Below, one piece after another: positions 49,317-59,180 of a DNA stretch of 64,000 nt (its first letter is position 1; each line of letters starts with the position of its first letter). Under the pieces are notes generated by a model. It saw only the letters and a program-made list of their open reading frames with translations. It made no database searches and had not been told where the DNA came from. The stretch covers positions 62,001-126,000 of the forward strand of contig NZ_QMKK01000042.1 of the NCBI RefSeq assembly GCF_003287875.1, read 5' to 3'. The translations under genes and the position numbers were made by a program. Source of the DNA: Martinezella tropici (GTDB lineage Bacteria > Pseudomonadota > Alphaproteobacteria > Rhizobiales > Rhizobiaceae).

Positions 49317-50089
49317 GCTCCATCTTCACCCGCCGCCGTTTTCTCATCGGCTCGGCCGCCAGCCTGGGCGCCGTAGGCCTGACCGGCTGCGATGACATTT
49401 CTCAGAGCCATCACGTCCAGAAGGTACTCGCTCTGGCTGAGCGGCTGACCATGGGCACACAGCGGCTCATCGTCTCTCCGCAAACGCTTGCCCGAGAATA
49501 TACCGACGCGGACATTTCACCGAGCTTTCATCCGAATGGATCAACTCAGCCCAACAGCGCTGAATATATCCAGATGGTCGAAACCCAATTTGCCGAGTGG
49601 CGGCTCAAGATCGACGGCATGGTCAATAGGCCGATGGAATTTTCGTTGGCCGATCTGAAGAAGCTGCCTTCTCGCACCCAGATCACCCGCCACGACTGTG
49701 TCGAAGGCTGGAGCGCCATCGGTAAATGGCAGGGCGTTCCTCTCGGGTTAATCCTGCAGACTGCCGGATTGAAGCCCGGTGCTCGCTACGCCGTCTTCTA
49801 TTGCGCAGATGAACTGGAACAAACACTCGATGGCAGCGGCCGCTACTACGAGAGTATTGACCTGATCGACGCCTTTCATCCGCAGTCGATCCTCGCCTAT
49901 TCGCTTAACGGGAAGGATCTGGAAGTCGAACACGGCGCCCCCTTGCGCCTGCGAGTCGAGCGTCATCTTGGCTACAAACATGCCAAATACGTCATGCGCA
50001 TCGAAATCCGTGATCGGTTTGATGATCTCTGGGGCGGTAACGGCGGGTTCTGGGAGGATCGTGGCTACGAATGGTATGCCGGCATCTGA
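49313..50089 (+). CDS. Tat-exported molybdopterin oxidoreductase (sulfite oxidase/MsrP-like)
   Basis: A 258-residue enzyme with a twin-arginine signal (FTRRRFLIGSAASLGAVGLT) followed by GCDD, suggesting lipoprotein or Tat export. The molybdopterin domain has ITRHDCVEGWSAIGKWQGVP, whose cysteine should ligate molybdenum, and YSLNGKDLEVEHGAPLRLRV. With the upstream cytochrome b it resembles YedYZ/MsrPQ, which repairs oxidised methionine in periplasmic proteins, but substrate assignment is inference. Confidence 0.92.
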   Translation: MSSIFTRRRFLIGSAASLGAVGLTGCDDISQSHHVQKVLALAERLTMGTQRLIVSPQTLAREYTDADISPSFHPNGSTQPNSAEYIQMVETQFAEWRLKIDGMVNRPMEFSLADLKKLPSRTQITRHDCVEGWSAIGKWQGVPLGLILQTAGLKPGARYAVFYCADELEQTLDGSGRYYESIDLIDAFHPQSILAYSLNGKDLEVEHGAPLRLRVERHLGYKHAKYVMRIEIRDRFDDLWGGNGGFWEDRGYEWYAGI

Positions 50090-50377
50090 GATGTCGTGCC
50101 AGACGTCACTGATTGGCCGCAGCGACCACAGACGAGATCAGTGGCATAGGCGTAAGGTGCGGTTTTGATACCGCGTCTCCTTCCCATTGCAAGAAACCTT
50201 TTCCGTCATGAAGGCTCGACATGCGTGGCAAACACACGCATAGGTGACGTTTGCGCAAAATGCAGCTAGATTCGCTCATACGTGCCAAGCTTTAGATTTG
50301 AGCCTTGGATACGCTCGGCCGAATGAAGTTCGGCGCAAATCAGAACAGCACGTTCATGGCGGAGTCATTTGAGGTGC

Positions 50378-53290
50378 ATGGAACCGGACGGCAAAACATA
50401 TTGCTTTGGTGATTATCGGTTCATTCCGGACCGGCAACTGCTGATGCTTGGGGACAAGCCGGTACGCGTGGGAAGCCGGGCTCTCGATTTGCTCCACAAG
50501 CTCATCAGTCACTCGGGGGAGGTCGTCGGCAAGAACGAGCTTATGAGCTTCGCTTGGCCGGACATCTTTGTTCATGAGAGCAACCTGAAAGTCAACATCG
50601 CCGCGCTGCGCCGTGCCCTATCAAGGGACGCTTCAGGCCTGTCGTACATCGCCACCGTGACGGGGCGCGGCTACCGCTTCGTTGCGCCCGTGCGCACCTA
50701 CGGTGGAGACCGGAGGCAACACTCCTTCGATCCGGTGAAGGCTTCCACCCGTGAATTGCCTCGCCTGCCGCATCTCGTCGGTCGCGACGACATCGTTGCG
50801 GAGCTCGGTGCGAGGCTTCCGAAAAGACGCCTGTTAACGGTTGTCGGACAGGCGGGGGTTGGAAAGACGACTGTTGCCGTCGCCGTGGCAAAAAGCCTCC
50901 TGGACCACTATCGGGAGGGTGTTTGTTTCGTGGATCTTGCCGTCATCGGCGATCCTCAGCTTGTCGACGTGACGATAGCGGCCGCGCTCGGAATCGGCGG
51001 CAAATGGTCAAATACGCTTGCCGGAATCGTCGAGGCATTGCAGGGGCACGAAATGCTGCTCGTGCTCGACAACTGCGAGCATGTTCTCAGCACCGCTTCG
51101 GCGATCGCGGAACACCTTACGCTCGCCCTTCCCGGTCTTCATATTATCGCCACGAGCCGCGAGCCGCTTCGATCGCGGTCGGAGAGCGTCTATCGCTTGT
51201 CTCCGCTGGCATATCCAGATGAGCGCAGCGGAAAAGACCGGACCGCGGCCCTAACCTTCCCCGCCGTGCAGCTCTTTGTTCAACGCGCAAACGAGGCCTA
51301 CGGGTACCAACTTGATGACGCCAGCGCACCCGTGGTGGCGGCCATCTGCCGACGTCTTGACGGAATTGCGCTTGCAATCGAACTTGCCGCATCGCAGCTT
51401 CCGGTTTTGAAACCGACAACGCTGCTCATTCTTCTCGAACACAGTTTCGAGCCACTTGTCGCCAGTTCCGCCGGTACTCCGCCACGGCACCAGACCTTGC
51501 TCGCGACCTTGGACTGGAGCTATCAGCTTCTATCCAAGGACGAAGCCCAGCTTCTGCGTCTTCTGTCGGTTTTCTCAGCAAGCTTTTCTTTCTCCGATGT
51601 CATCGGAGTCGCGGGTGACCTCGGCCGAAGCATAGAGGACATCGTGATTTGCACGGAAAGCCTCGCGGCCAAATCGCTCTTGTCGGCCGCGCACGACGCC
51701 GAGGGGCTACGCTATCGCCTGCTCGATAGCACCCGGAGTTTCGCCGCCGAGCGGCTGGACAGGAGTGGAGAAGCTGCCCACGTCCGATCGAGCCACGCGC
51801 GGTATCTTCTCCGACTGTTCGAGCAAGCCGAGGCGGAGTGGCTTTGGAGACCGAGGAGCGATTGGACCGCTCGCTACGCACAGCGAACGAACGATTTGCG
51901 CGAGGCGATCAACTGGGCTCTCGGCGACGGCGCACACCCAGAGGTCGGCGTACGCCTCACCGCGGCCGCAATCCCGCTGTGGGACGAATTGTCAACCGTC
52001 GCCGAAAGCCGGCGACGTGTCGAGCGGGCGCTGCAATGTGCGGATGCCCTGTCGCGCTGCGACGCCGCTGTCAACATGAAACTCATCGCGTCTTATGCGT
52101 CAGGCCTCAATTTCTCGGATCATTTCGGTCCCGAAGCCGACGCGGCGTGGATGGAGGCCAACAGGCTGGCGCGGGAGATCGGGAATGTCGATTATCAGCT
52201 TCGCACCTTGTGGGGTTACGGCATATTGCAAACTTTCACCGGGCGGCATCGGCAGGCGATCGCGACGCTTGAAGAGTTCGCCCAACTGGCCGGCCGAGAG
52301 GATGAACGGCTGGCTGTCGCGGAGGGAGAACGGGTCAGGTTGACGGCCCTCTTCTATTGCGGCGATGTCCGGCGTGCGCATAATGACCTGAAGCGGCTTG
52401 CACGCGATCACGCAACCACCGCGAAGCGCTCCGGCGTCGCCCGCTTCCAGATGGACCGGTTCGTGTCGATCCGCGTGGCCCTGGCGATGACGGCCTGGGT
52501 AGCGGGAGATCGCAGCGAGGCGACGGCGGCACTAAAGGATGCTCTCGACCACAGTCTCGCGCTCGACCATGTGGTCTCTCATTCCAACGCTCTGGCGCAG
52601 GCGGCCCTACCGATCGCCCTGTGGTCAGGGGAGACGAGGATCGCGCGCCTACATGTCGACGCGCTTGCACGCAATCTTGCTCTACGTGAGATCGCGATCT
52701 GGAACCCAGTCTGTCGCTTCTACGATGGCGCCGTTGCGAGCATGGACGGCGACCCCGAAGGGGTTGACGCCATGCACCTCGCCATCGAGCAGCTCATCAC
52801 CAACAACTTCCTCGTTCGGGTGCCGTTCTATCTCACCACCCTCGCCGAAGCCGCGTTGCGCAGCGGACGCATCGCGCTTGCCCGTGACAGCCTTGGCGCC
52901 GCCTTCGACCGCGCCGACCGGCAAGGCGAGCACTGGTCCCGGCCGGAACTGCTGCGCGTGCGCGGAATGCTGCAGCGATTGGATGGCGATTTGTCCGGTG
53001 CCTCTGACACCCTGCTGCTCGCCGCAGAGACGGCAAGGGAAAGCGGTGCGCTCTTCTTCCGGCTTCGGGCGTCGACGGCACTAGCGGAGCTATGGGCGGA
53101 AGCCGATCGGCATGCGGCGGCGGCCGAGTTGCTGTCGCCCGTCTGCGCCCAGTTCGATGACGTGTTGCCCTGCGTGAGCGTGATGAAGGCGCGTCAACTT
53201 CTCGAAGCCTGCCGGCAAAACCCTCGGGGCACCAGAGCGTCGGACATTCAGATTGAACCGTTTGGGATTCCTGTCGATGGCATTTCGTGA
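50378..53290 (+). CDS. Large winged-helix/ATPase transcriptional regulator
   Basis: A 970-residue one-component regulator. Residues 1-105 are an OmpR-type winged helix (SRALDLLHKLISHSGEVVGK; VTGRGYRFVAPV). An NB-ARC/STAND-like ATPase follows with Walker A VVGQAGVGKTT and Walker B MLLVLDNCEHV, then SREPLRSRSE; the C-terminal half is helical, repeat-like and TPR-like. GAGG precedes ATG 50378. Such regulators respond to an unknown cue; the targets may be neighbouring genes. A relic of a similar gene lies at 60879-61115. Confidence 0.9.
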   Translation: MEPDGKTYCFGDYRFIPDRQLLMLGDKPVRVGSRALDLLHKLISHSGEVVGKNELMSFAWPDIFVHESNLKVNIAALRRALSRDASGLSYIATVTGRGYRFVAPVRTYGGDRRQHSFDPVKASTRELPRLPHLVGRDDIVAELGARLPKRRLLTVVGQAGVGKTTVAVAVAKSLLDHYREGVCFVDLAVIGDPQLVDVTIAAALGIGGKWSNTLAGIVEALQGHEMLLVLDNCEHVLSTASAIAEHLTLALPGLHIIATSREPLRSRSESVYRLSPLAYPDERSGKDRTAALTFPAVQLFVQRANEAYGYQLDDASAPVVAAICRRLDGIALAIELAASQLPVLKPTTLLILLEHSFEPLVASSAGTPPRHQTLLATLDWSYQLLSKDEAQLLRLLSVFSASFSFSDVIGVAGDLGRSIEDIVICTESLAAKSLLSAAHDAEGLRYRLLDSTRSFAAERLDRSGEAAHVRSSHARYLLRLFEQAEAEWLWRPRSDWTARYAQRTNDLREAINWALGDGAHPEVGVRLTAAAIPLWDELSTVAESRRRVERALQCADALSRCDAAVNMKLIASYASGLNFSDHFGPEADAAWMEANRLAREIGNVDYQLRTLWGYGILQTFTGRHRQAIATLEEFAQLAGREDERLAVAEGERVRLTALFYCGDVRRAHNDLKRLARDHATTAKRSGVARFQMDRFVSIRVALAMTAWVAGDRSEATAALKDALDHSLALDHVVSHSNALAQAALPIALWSGETRIARLHVDALARNLALREIAIWNPVCRFYDGAVASMDGDPEGVDAMHLAIEQLITNNFLVRVPFYLTTLAEAALRSGRIALARDSLGAAFDRADRQGEHWSRPELLRVRGMLQRLDGDLSGASDTLLLAAETARESGALFFRLRASTALAELWAEADRHAAAAELLSPVCAQFDDVLPCVSVMKARQLLEACRQNPRGTRASDIQIEPFGIPVDGIS

Positions 53291-53316
53291 TCCGCTTCGT
53301 TCGGCGGTGATTTGCG

Positions 53317-53413
53317 ATGACCAAAGCCTATTCACTTGATCCTGCGGGAGCGCATTGCCCGCTTTATTGACAATGGTCAGTCACGACATGCGGCGGCTAC
53401 CCATTTTAGCGCT
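53317..53413 (+). pseudogene. IS630-type transposase N-terminal relic
   Basis: MTKAYSLD followed, after one extra C at about 53339, by LRERIARFIDNGQSRHAAAT and HFS is the N-terminal HTH of IS630-family transposases. Nothing further of the transposase or terminal repeats was found. Confidence 0.65.
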
Positions 53414-53542
53414 GCATTGGATCGCGGACCGAAGTCGGCCATCTGAGGAACTTCGCAGACGATATCGTGGCGACAGCGGGTCGGCTGGTTGACAACCTAA
53501 AAACGGAACTGAGCCACAACGATCGGGATCGGCCCGGCGGCG

Positions 53543-54781
53543 CTACGCGAATCTCTGGATTTTCCTGATAGGATAAGGCCCCAGAAAGAGAACCGTTGTT
53601 GCGCCACCGATAAGCAACAGCGCACAGGCTTTCAGGATACCTGTATAGGTGCCCGTACGGTCGAATACGTAGCCAAACAGGCTTGGCCCCACGAAGGCGC
53701 CCACCACGAATATTCCGTATAGTATTGCGTAGATGGTGGCGTAGCTGCGCATCCCGAGATAGCGGGAAACCAGATAAGCCATTAGGTCGAATTCCACTCC
53801 TGAAACGAGGCCGAGCAATAAAACGGCGATGCAAGCCATGAAGAAGTTTGCATCGTCCAGCGAAAGGATAAAGCAGGCGACCGCGCCGAGCGCCAATATG
53901 ACCATGCCGACCGCAGGCGCCCAGAATCTGTCGACCAGAACGCCGCCAAGAAGCCGACCGGCTACGGCCGCTATTCCGACAAGCGAGGCGAGCTGGACGA
54001 TCTCACCTGGCGACAGGCGCAACGAACGAAGTATGTTTTCGATATTGGGAAGCGGCGCCGCGACGGCGAACGACATCGGGATGAAAACGACGGCCAGAAG
54101 CCAGAAGGAGCGCGAGCGAAAGGCCTCGCGTACGGTCATGCCTTCCGAAGCATTCACTCGCACTGGTCCCGCATCAACGTTCCTGGCGCGCAATCCGGCG
54201 AAGCCCCAAAGAACCATCGGACACGCTATGAGTATCGGCATTGCGCCGACTAGGACGATTGCGACACGCCAACCGCCGGTCTCGATCAATAATTGAGCGA
54301 GCGGCTTCACCACAAAGGCAAATAAACCGGGGCCGGACAAGGTGAGGCCAAGGGCAAGGCCCCGCCGCTCCTCAAACGCACTGTTGATCACCCGTGTGAA
54401 AACGACCGGCGTCGCCCCCAGGCCGAAGATCGCAATAGCCAGCCACGAGAGATAATATTGTCCGACCGAGCCGTTCGATGCCGCGAGCGTCATATAGCTC
54501 AAGCCCAGGCACGGCAGAGAGGCCGATGCCACCAGGCGCGCTCCGAACTTGTCGATCAGCATCGCGAAAAATGGCCCAATAATAAGAACTGAAGCGGCGA
54601 GCAGCGACAGACCGCCAAAAATTGTTGCGAACGACCAGCCGAATTCTCTCGCGAAAATCGGCGCGAAAACGCCGATTGTGTAGAACGGAATGGCAGGCAG
54701 GCCGAAAGCCGTTCCAAGAAGGCCGGCCAAAACGATCCGCCAGCCGTTCCTAAACTCGGAAAAGTCCGTTTCTTTCACCAA
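53543..54781 (-). CDS. Major facilitator superfamily transporter
   Basis: A 412-residue membrane protein with about 12 spans and the N-terminal pattern of oxalate/formate or monocarboxylate-type MFS carriers (GLPAIPFYTIGVFAPIFARE; FAMLIDKFGARLVA as motif A). The substrate is probably an organic anion but is unknown. The GGCAA/TTGCC palindromes about 100 bases upstream suggest regulation. Confidence 0.9.
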   Translation of the reverse strand: MVKETDFSEFRNGWRIVLAGLLGTAFGLPAIPFYTIGVFAPIFAREFGWSFATIFGGLSLLAASVLIIGPFFAMLIDKFGARLVASASLPCLGLSYMTLAASNGSVGQYYLSWLAIAIFGLGATPVVFTRVINSAFEERRGLALGLTLSGPGLFAFVVKPLAQLLIETGGWRVAIVLVGAMPILIACPMVLWGFAGLRARNVDAGPVRVNASEGMTVREAFRSRSFWLLAVVFIPMSFAVAAPLPNIENILRSLRLSPGEIVQLASLVGIAAVAGRLLGGVLVDRFWAPAVGMVILALGAVACFILSLDDANFFMACIAVLLLGLVSGVEFDLMAYLVSRYLGMRSYATIYAILYGIFVVGAFVGPSLFGYVFDRTGTYTGILKACALLLIGGATTVLFLGPYPIRKIQRFA

Positions 54782-54876
54782 AGACTTCCCTTCATCGAAA
54801 CCAAGAGTTCGGCAACCATGATGCGCAACGTATCTCCGTCAGCAGCTTATGCAAGAGGTTACGGGTGCCGCTGCGA

Positions 54877-54915
54877 GGCAACGGTTGCCGAGCCGGCGTG
54901 AAACGGCAATTGCCG
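54877..54915. promoter_or_regulatory. Two GGCAA/TTGCC palindromes upstream of the MFS gene
   Basis: GGCAAC-G-GTTGCC (54877-54889) and CGGCAATTGCCG (54904-54915) are perfect inverted repeats sharing the GGCAA/TTGCC half-site, about 100-135 bases before the MFS start. They look like a double operator. The remainder of the 54782-55129 gap shows no gene. Confidence 0.5.
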
Positions 54916-55129
54916 AAGCAAGAGGTCGTGGCATCGAGCGCCTTAGCCCTTGCAACATCCCCTGTGCTGCGACCGTAAAAGACGATGAGTCCGCAGCGCT
55001 CGCTCCGACGGTAAGCGGCCCTTTGAATGAGTTTCGGCTCCACGAGAAGCCTCCACCAGGCCCCCCTACGGCGGCTCGGGAAAATCCGTGACGCCCGAGC
55101 TCGGACAGGGGCGAAAGCTAGCGTTTCGA

Positions 55130-55804
55130 TCACCCCTGCTTTTTGAGGGCCGCAAGCAACTCCTGCGCCAGGGGGCCAGCTGAAGCCGGATTCTGGCCGG
55201 TGATGAGGCGACCATCGACGACGACATGGGGCTCCCAGTTCGCCGCAGAGGAATAGACAGCTCCCTCACCCGTCAGGGCATCCTCAAGCTCAAACGGTAC
55301 ATCTTCGCGGGCGTAGTCGTATTCTTCTTTTTTCGAGAAGCCCGTAACCTTTTTGCCGCGTACGAACGGTGCCCCGTCGCCAAGATCAACGCCAAGCAGG
55401 GAGCACGGTCCATGGCAGACCGCGCTGACAATCTTATTCGTCGTCCAGGCGCGCACGATCGAACTCTGGACCTGAGGATTGCGCTGAATGTCGACCATCG
55501 GCCCCAGGCCTCCTGGAATGAGGATCGCGTCATAATCCGCGGCATCCACTTCGGACAGCCGCCGACTGCGGTTCAGTCGGCGGAAAGCCTTGCTCTCGCG
55601 AAACTCTTTCTGCGCGGCGTCTTTCTCGTCATAGGCGTCAAACGGAGTCCATCCGCCAGCCGGTGACGCGAACTCGACGGCGACGCCCGCCTTGTCGAGG
55701 ACGTCGAACGGGTGGGCGACTTCCGCGAAGAAGAACCCAGTGGGGCGATTGTGCGGACCGATCACCGCTGCGTTAGAGACGATGAATAGGACGTGCTTTG
55801 TCAT
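55130..55804 (-). CDS. DJ-1/PfpI-family protein (type 1 glutamine amidotransferase-like)
   Basis: A 224-residue protein of the DJ-1/PfpI superfamily. The nucleophile elbow is SAVCHGPCSLL (cysteine of the CHG motif); YDAILIPGGLGPMVDIQRN holds the acidic partner region. It resembles HchA-type chaperones/deglycases that repair glyoxal damage. ATG 55804 is chosen as the family start (MTKHVLFIVSNAAVIG). Confidence 0.9.
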   Translation of the reverse strand: MTKHVLFIVSNAAVIGPHNRPTGFFFAEVAHPFDVLDKAGVAVEFASPAGGWTPFDAYDEKDAAQKEFRESKAFRRLNRSRRLSEVDAADYDAILIPGGLGPMVDIQRNPQVQSSIVRAWTTNKIVSAVCHGPCSLLGVDLGDGAPFVRGKKVTGFSKKEEYDYAREDVPFELEDALTGEGAVYSSAANWEPHVVVDGRLITGQNPASAGPLAQELLAALKKQG

Positions 55805-55903
55805 TGTCTTCTCCTTGTTGATAGTTGAGTATGCGGGATCTTGATCGTCGGCAGACGCCATACGCGAGCTTAAAGCGACAGGACCGGCTCGTCTGGGCCT
55901 CAT

Positions 55904-56878
55904 CTATGGTTTGGCTAATTCACGATCCAGAAAGCCGCGAATTAGCGGAACCATTTCATCCAACTTGTCTTCGAGCGCGAAGTGTCCGCTATCGAGCAAG
56001 TGGATTTCGGCTTTTGGCAGATCCCGAAGATAGGCATGCGCTCCTTCCTCGGAAAAGACTTTATCATTCTTTCCCCAGACGATTAGCGTCGGCGGCTGAT
56101 AGTCGCGGAAGTATTTCTGAAATGCCGGATAGAGCGGGAGATTGGTGCGGTGGTCATAGAAGAGATCCATTTGGATATCTTTGTTACCGGGCCGGTCCAG
56201 CAGCGCTTGGTCCTGAACCCAATTGTCTGGACTTATGCGGCTGACGTCCGACATCCCGTCGATATATAGGAACTTGGTCGCCTCGAGAGTCACCAGGCCG
56301 GACAGCGCGTCCCGGTGTGCACTTGATCCGTCTGCCCAGTAGGCCTTGATGGGATCCCAGGCACCTCGCAGGCCCTCATCATAGGCGTTTCCATTTTGAA
56401 TAATCAACGCGGTGACGCGATCGGGATGCTTCAGTGCAAGCCTGTAACCGACAGGTGCGCCGTAGTCCATCACGTACATCGCGTAACTCTTGACGCCGAT
56501 ACTGGACAGCAGTTCGTCGACGATGTCGGCATACGGGCCGAAGCCGTATTTGAAATCCTTGTGATCCGGAGCGTCGGATTGCCCAAAGCCGGGATAATCG
56601 GGGGCGATAACGTGATATCGATCCGCCAGTTGGGGAATGAGATTTCGGAACATGTGTGAAGAGCTCGGGAACCCGTGAAGCAGGAGCACGACGGGGGCGT
56701 CCGCCGGTCCGGCCTCCCGGTAGAAAATGTTCAAGCCCTGCATTTTGGCTGACCGGTAGTGCACGGTGACGATGGGAGCGTGCATCTCTGGGGCCCGCTG
56801 CGCGGCGGCATCCGCAGCCCGAGCAATAGGTGGCGCTGAGATGATAGCGAGCAGCAAAGCCAAGACAAAAGAGCGCAT
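55904..56878 (-). CDS. Exported alpha/beta hydrolase (epoxide hydrolase/dehalogenase-like)
   Basis: A 324-residue hydrolase with a Sec signal peptide (MRSFVLALLLAIISAPPIAR, then AADA). VVLLLHGFPSSSHMFRNLI is the oxyanion region; the nucleophile is the aspartate in YVMDYGAPVGYRL; the histidine is in LLDSGHFALE. An aspartate nucleophile points to epoxide hydrolase or haloalkane dehalogenase chemistry. It closely resembles the hydrolase at 59955 except for the signal peptide. Confidence 0.9.
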   Translation of the reverse strand: MRSFVLALLLAIISAPPIARAADAAAQRAPEMHAPIVTVHYRSAKMQGLNIFYREAGPADAPVVLLLHGFPSSSHMFRNLIPQLADRYHVIAPDYPGFGQSDAPDHKDFKYGFGPYADIVDELLSSIGVKSYAMYVMDYGAPVGYRLALKHPDRVTALIIQNGNAYDEGLRGAWDPIKAYWADGSSAHRDALSGLVTLEATKFLYIDGMSDVSRISPDNWVQDQALLDRPGNKDIQMDLFYDHRTNLPLYPAFQKYFRDYQPPTLIVWGKNDKVFSEEGAHAYLRDLPKAEIHLLDSGHFALEDKLDEMVPLIRGFLDRELAKP

Positions 56879-57089
56879 GCACGTTCTTCCTTCTTACGAT
56901 CGTAAAGTGCTTTATTAATCGTTGGATATTGCCTGACCGCAGAACCGCGAACGAGTTAATCCTCGTAAATCCCAGGGAAACGAGTATCGTTCGCGCTGGA
57001 TTGAGTGCTGGTTCAGCGAGGATGCTCAAGCGCGGCAAGCGGATTGCAACAATCGAACCGCAGTCCCCTAATCGACGAGTTACAGGCTG

Positions 57090-57200
57090 TTAGAACTGAA
57101 GTACGGCTCGACCGATGATTTCACCCGCCCTTGAAAGCTCGAGTTGCTCATTGATCTGCTCGAGCGTCTCTTCCAGCATCGGTAAAACTCCCGCATCTTG
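57090..57200 (-). pseudogene. Possible C-terminal relic of a zinc alcohol dehydrogenase
   Basis: The minus frame ends LEETLEQINEQLELSRAGEI followed by IGRAVLQF, similar to the final helix and strand of zinc-dependent alcohol dehydrogenases (INEVF-x-R-x3-G-x-I-x-GRVVL). The upstream sequence reads into a tandem repeat and is not related. It is probably a 3' remnant. Confidence 0.4.
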
Positions 57201-57241
57201 AGGCTCAGTGACCATAAAGCGATACCGGCTGTAAGCGATAT

Positions 57242-57273
57242 GGCAGGCCGGGATGTGGCAGACCGGGATGTGG
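57242..57273. repeat. Two-copy 15-bp tandem repeat
   Basis: GGCAGGCCGGGATGT is followed directly by GGCAGACCGGGATGT, one difference, then GG. It lies in the otherwise gene-free 56879-57489 interval between a hydrolase and the MscS gene. Confidence 0.75.
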
Positions 57274-57489
57274 AGGCTGCACGATACCAGCGCGGGCCGA
57301 GAGCGGGTGCTAAAGGTCGTCAAATAGCGAAAAAGTTTCAACGCCGACACTTGCGAGGTGGGCAGGTTTTACGAGGTTTCACATGATTTCACCTGCTTGC
57401 CACTCAAAGGTATCGTATCGCTTTGATATCTTGCGAACAGCCGCGACGTCGGAGCACGGCAGCCATTCAAGTTCCGCCGGGAGTTATGA

Positions 57490-58956
57490 ATGCCATCCGT
57501 ACTCACCGATATCTGGATACAGTTCGGCGTGCTGTTTGCGGCCCGAGGCGCCGCACATATTGTGTTCCCTGCACCTGGGACTCGCCGCCTGATCATCGAT
57601 TGCGTCTTCTTCGCTGCGTTGACCACGTTGTTGCTGTGGAACAACATTCCGCCATACTCGATCGAAGGCGTCGATCCTGGGGTTACGCTGCGTCTCGTGC
57701 GTGGTGTTCTCAAGACCGTCTGGTGGCTCGCGGGCGCAATGGTGCTGGCCAATTGCGCCCGGGTATTTCTGATACTCGAACACAAGCCCCGCGAAGGAAG
57801 ACTTCTTCAGGATCTCGTTGTCGCGATTATCTATGTTAGTGCTGCGTTATGCATCATCGCCTATGTTTTCAGCCTGCCGGTCGGGACAATCATAGCGACG
57901 TCGGGAGTATTCGCCATCGTGCTTGGCCTTGCTCTTCAAAGCACGTTGAACGACGTGTTCTCCGGTATAGCTCTCAATCTCAACCGGCTCCTTTCCGTGG
58001 GTGATTGGGTTGTTCTGGACCATGATGTCCAGGGAAAAGTCGTAGAGACGAATTGGAGATCCACGCAGTTCCTCAACAAAACCGGTGATCTGGTGGTTGT
58101 CCCGAACAGCATGCTGGCGAAGAGCCGCATTACGAACCTGAGCGTTCCCGACATGTCGCACGGAGCGAGTCTAACGGTAAAAATGCAGGCAAACTCGCAA
58201 CCGAGCCTCATCGAGAGCACGATGCAACAGGTCCTCCTCAGCAGTAGCGAAATCCTGAGAACACCGAGCCCATCTGTTTCGATATTAGGGCTGAGCCGGG
58301 ATTGCATCGAGGTGGAGCTGTCGTTCCGCGTCCCCACTCTTCTGTCCGTCACGAAGGCGAAAAACGAGATCTTCGACTTGGTCTATCGCCATACGATGGC
58401 TGCGGGATTTGCCCTCGCTTCAGACCCTCCAGGAGAGCACCCGGAGAGCGCTGACGGTCCACCCAACATTGTGAGGCGCCTCGTAAACATGGCTCCGATT
58501 TTTGCCAATCTCTCTGATGACGAGAGGAATGCATTGGTCGCCGCGGCGGAGCGCCTGATGATGAAGCAGGGTGCGGTTATTGCGAAGAAGGGCTCGACCA
58601 CGACGTCCCTGATGATCTTGGCGCGCGGAGTGGCGATCGTTGAAGACGGCAGTGAAGAAGGCAGGATCGAGTTCGCCCGTCTCGCGCCTGGCGACCTTCT
58701 CGGAGAGCGTGGCGTTCTCCTCGGTGGTAAGGAAGTCGCTGATACGAAGTGTCTCACGGACGTTATCCTCTATCAGATAAGCAAGGCGAAGATTGCCGAC
58801 CTGCTTCGAGAACGCCCGACTATCGCAGAGGACCTCGCAGCCCTTCTCTCGGTGCGGACCAAGGCCGAGGAAGCGTTGCACCAAGCCGGACTTAATCACG
58901 CTTCAAAGACAGTACCTGACTTGAGGATGCGAATTCTACGACTCTTCCATCTCTAG
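57490..58956 (+). CDS. MscS-family channel with C-terminal cyclic-nucleotide-binding domain
   Basis: A 488-residue membrane protein. Four to five N-terminal spans precede the MscS pore and beta domain (GLALQSTLNDVFSGIALNLN; VSVGDWVVLDH-like segment; FLNKTGDLVVVPNSMLAKSR). Residues about 335-450 form a cNMP-binding domain (LMILARGVAIVEDGSEEGRI; APGDLLGERGVLLGG). It is probably a cyclic-nucleotide-gated or modulated tension channel. GGGAG precedes ATG 57490. Confidence 0.92.
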   Translation: MPSVLTDIWIQFGVLFAARGAAHIVFPAPGTRRLIIDCVFFAALTTLLLWNNIPPYSIEGVDPGVTLRLVRGVLKTVWWLAGAMVLANCARVFLILEHKPREGRLLQDLVVAIIYVSAALCIIAYVFSLPVGTIIATSGVFAIVLGLALQSTLNDVFSGIALNLNRLLSVGDWVVLDHDVQGKVVETNWRSTQFLNKTGDLVVVPNSMLAKSRITNLSVPDMSHGASLTVKMQANSQPSLIESTMQQVLLSSSEILRTPSPSVSILGLSRDCIEVELSFRVPTLLSVTKAKNEIFDLVYRHTMAAGFALASDPPGEHPESADGPPNIVRRLVNMAPIFANLSDDERNALVAAAERLMMKQGAVIAKKGSTTTSLMILARGVAIVEDGSEEGRIEFARLAPGDLLGERGVLLGGKEVADTKCLTDVILYQISKAKIADLLRERPTIAEDLAALLSVRTKAEEALHQAGLNHASKTVPDLRMRILRLFHL

Positions 58957-59180
58957 CATTTCGCGAGCTTTTTCAGGAATTAACGCGAAATCCGAGGTGC
59001 CGTGTTCTAGCCTGGGTGCAATGGAAGCGTCCCGCACGGGAGGCTCCCAGAGTACGCGGCGGGCCAATGCGGCCAATCCCTCACTCCGCGCATCTCATTT
59101 GGACACGGATCGGGCCTACCGGAAAAGCTCGACAATCGATCAACTCTCAAGCTCGCCTACTCGGCAACAAGGAGACTGAC

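Noticed and set aside
57241..57273. Possible CRISPR or iteron array
   Set aside because: There are only two adjacent 15-base copies without spacers; too few for either interpretation.
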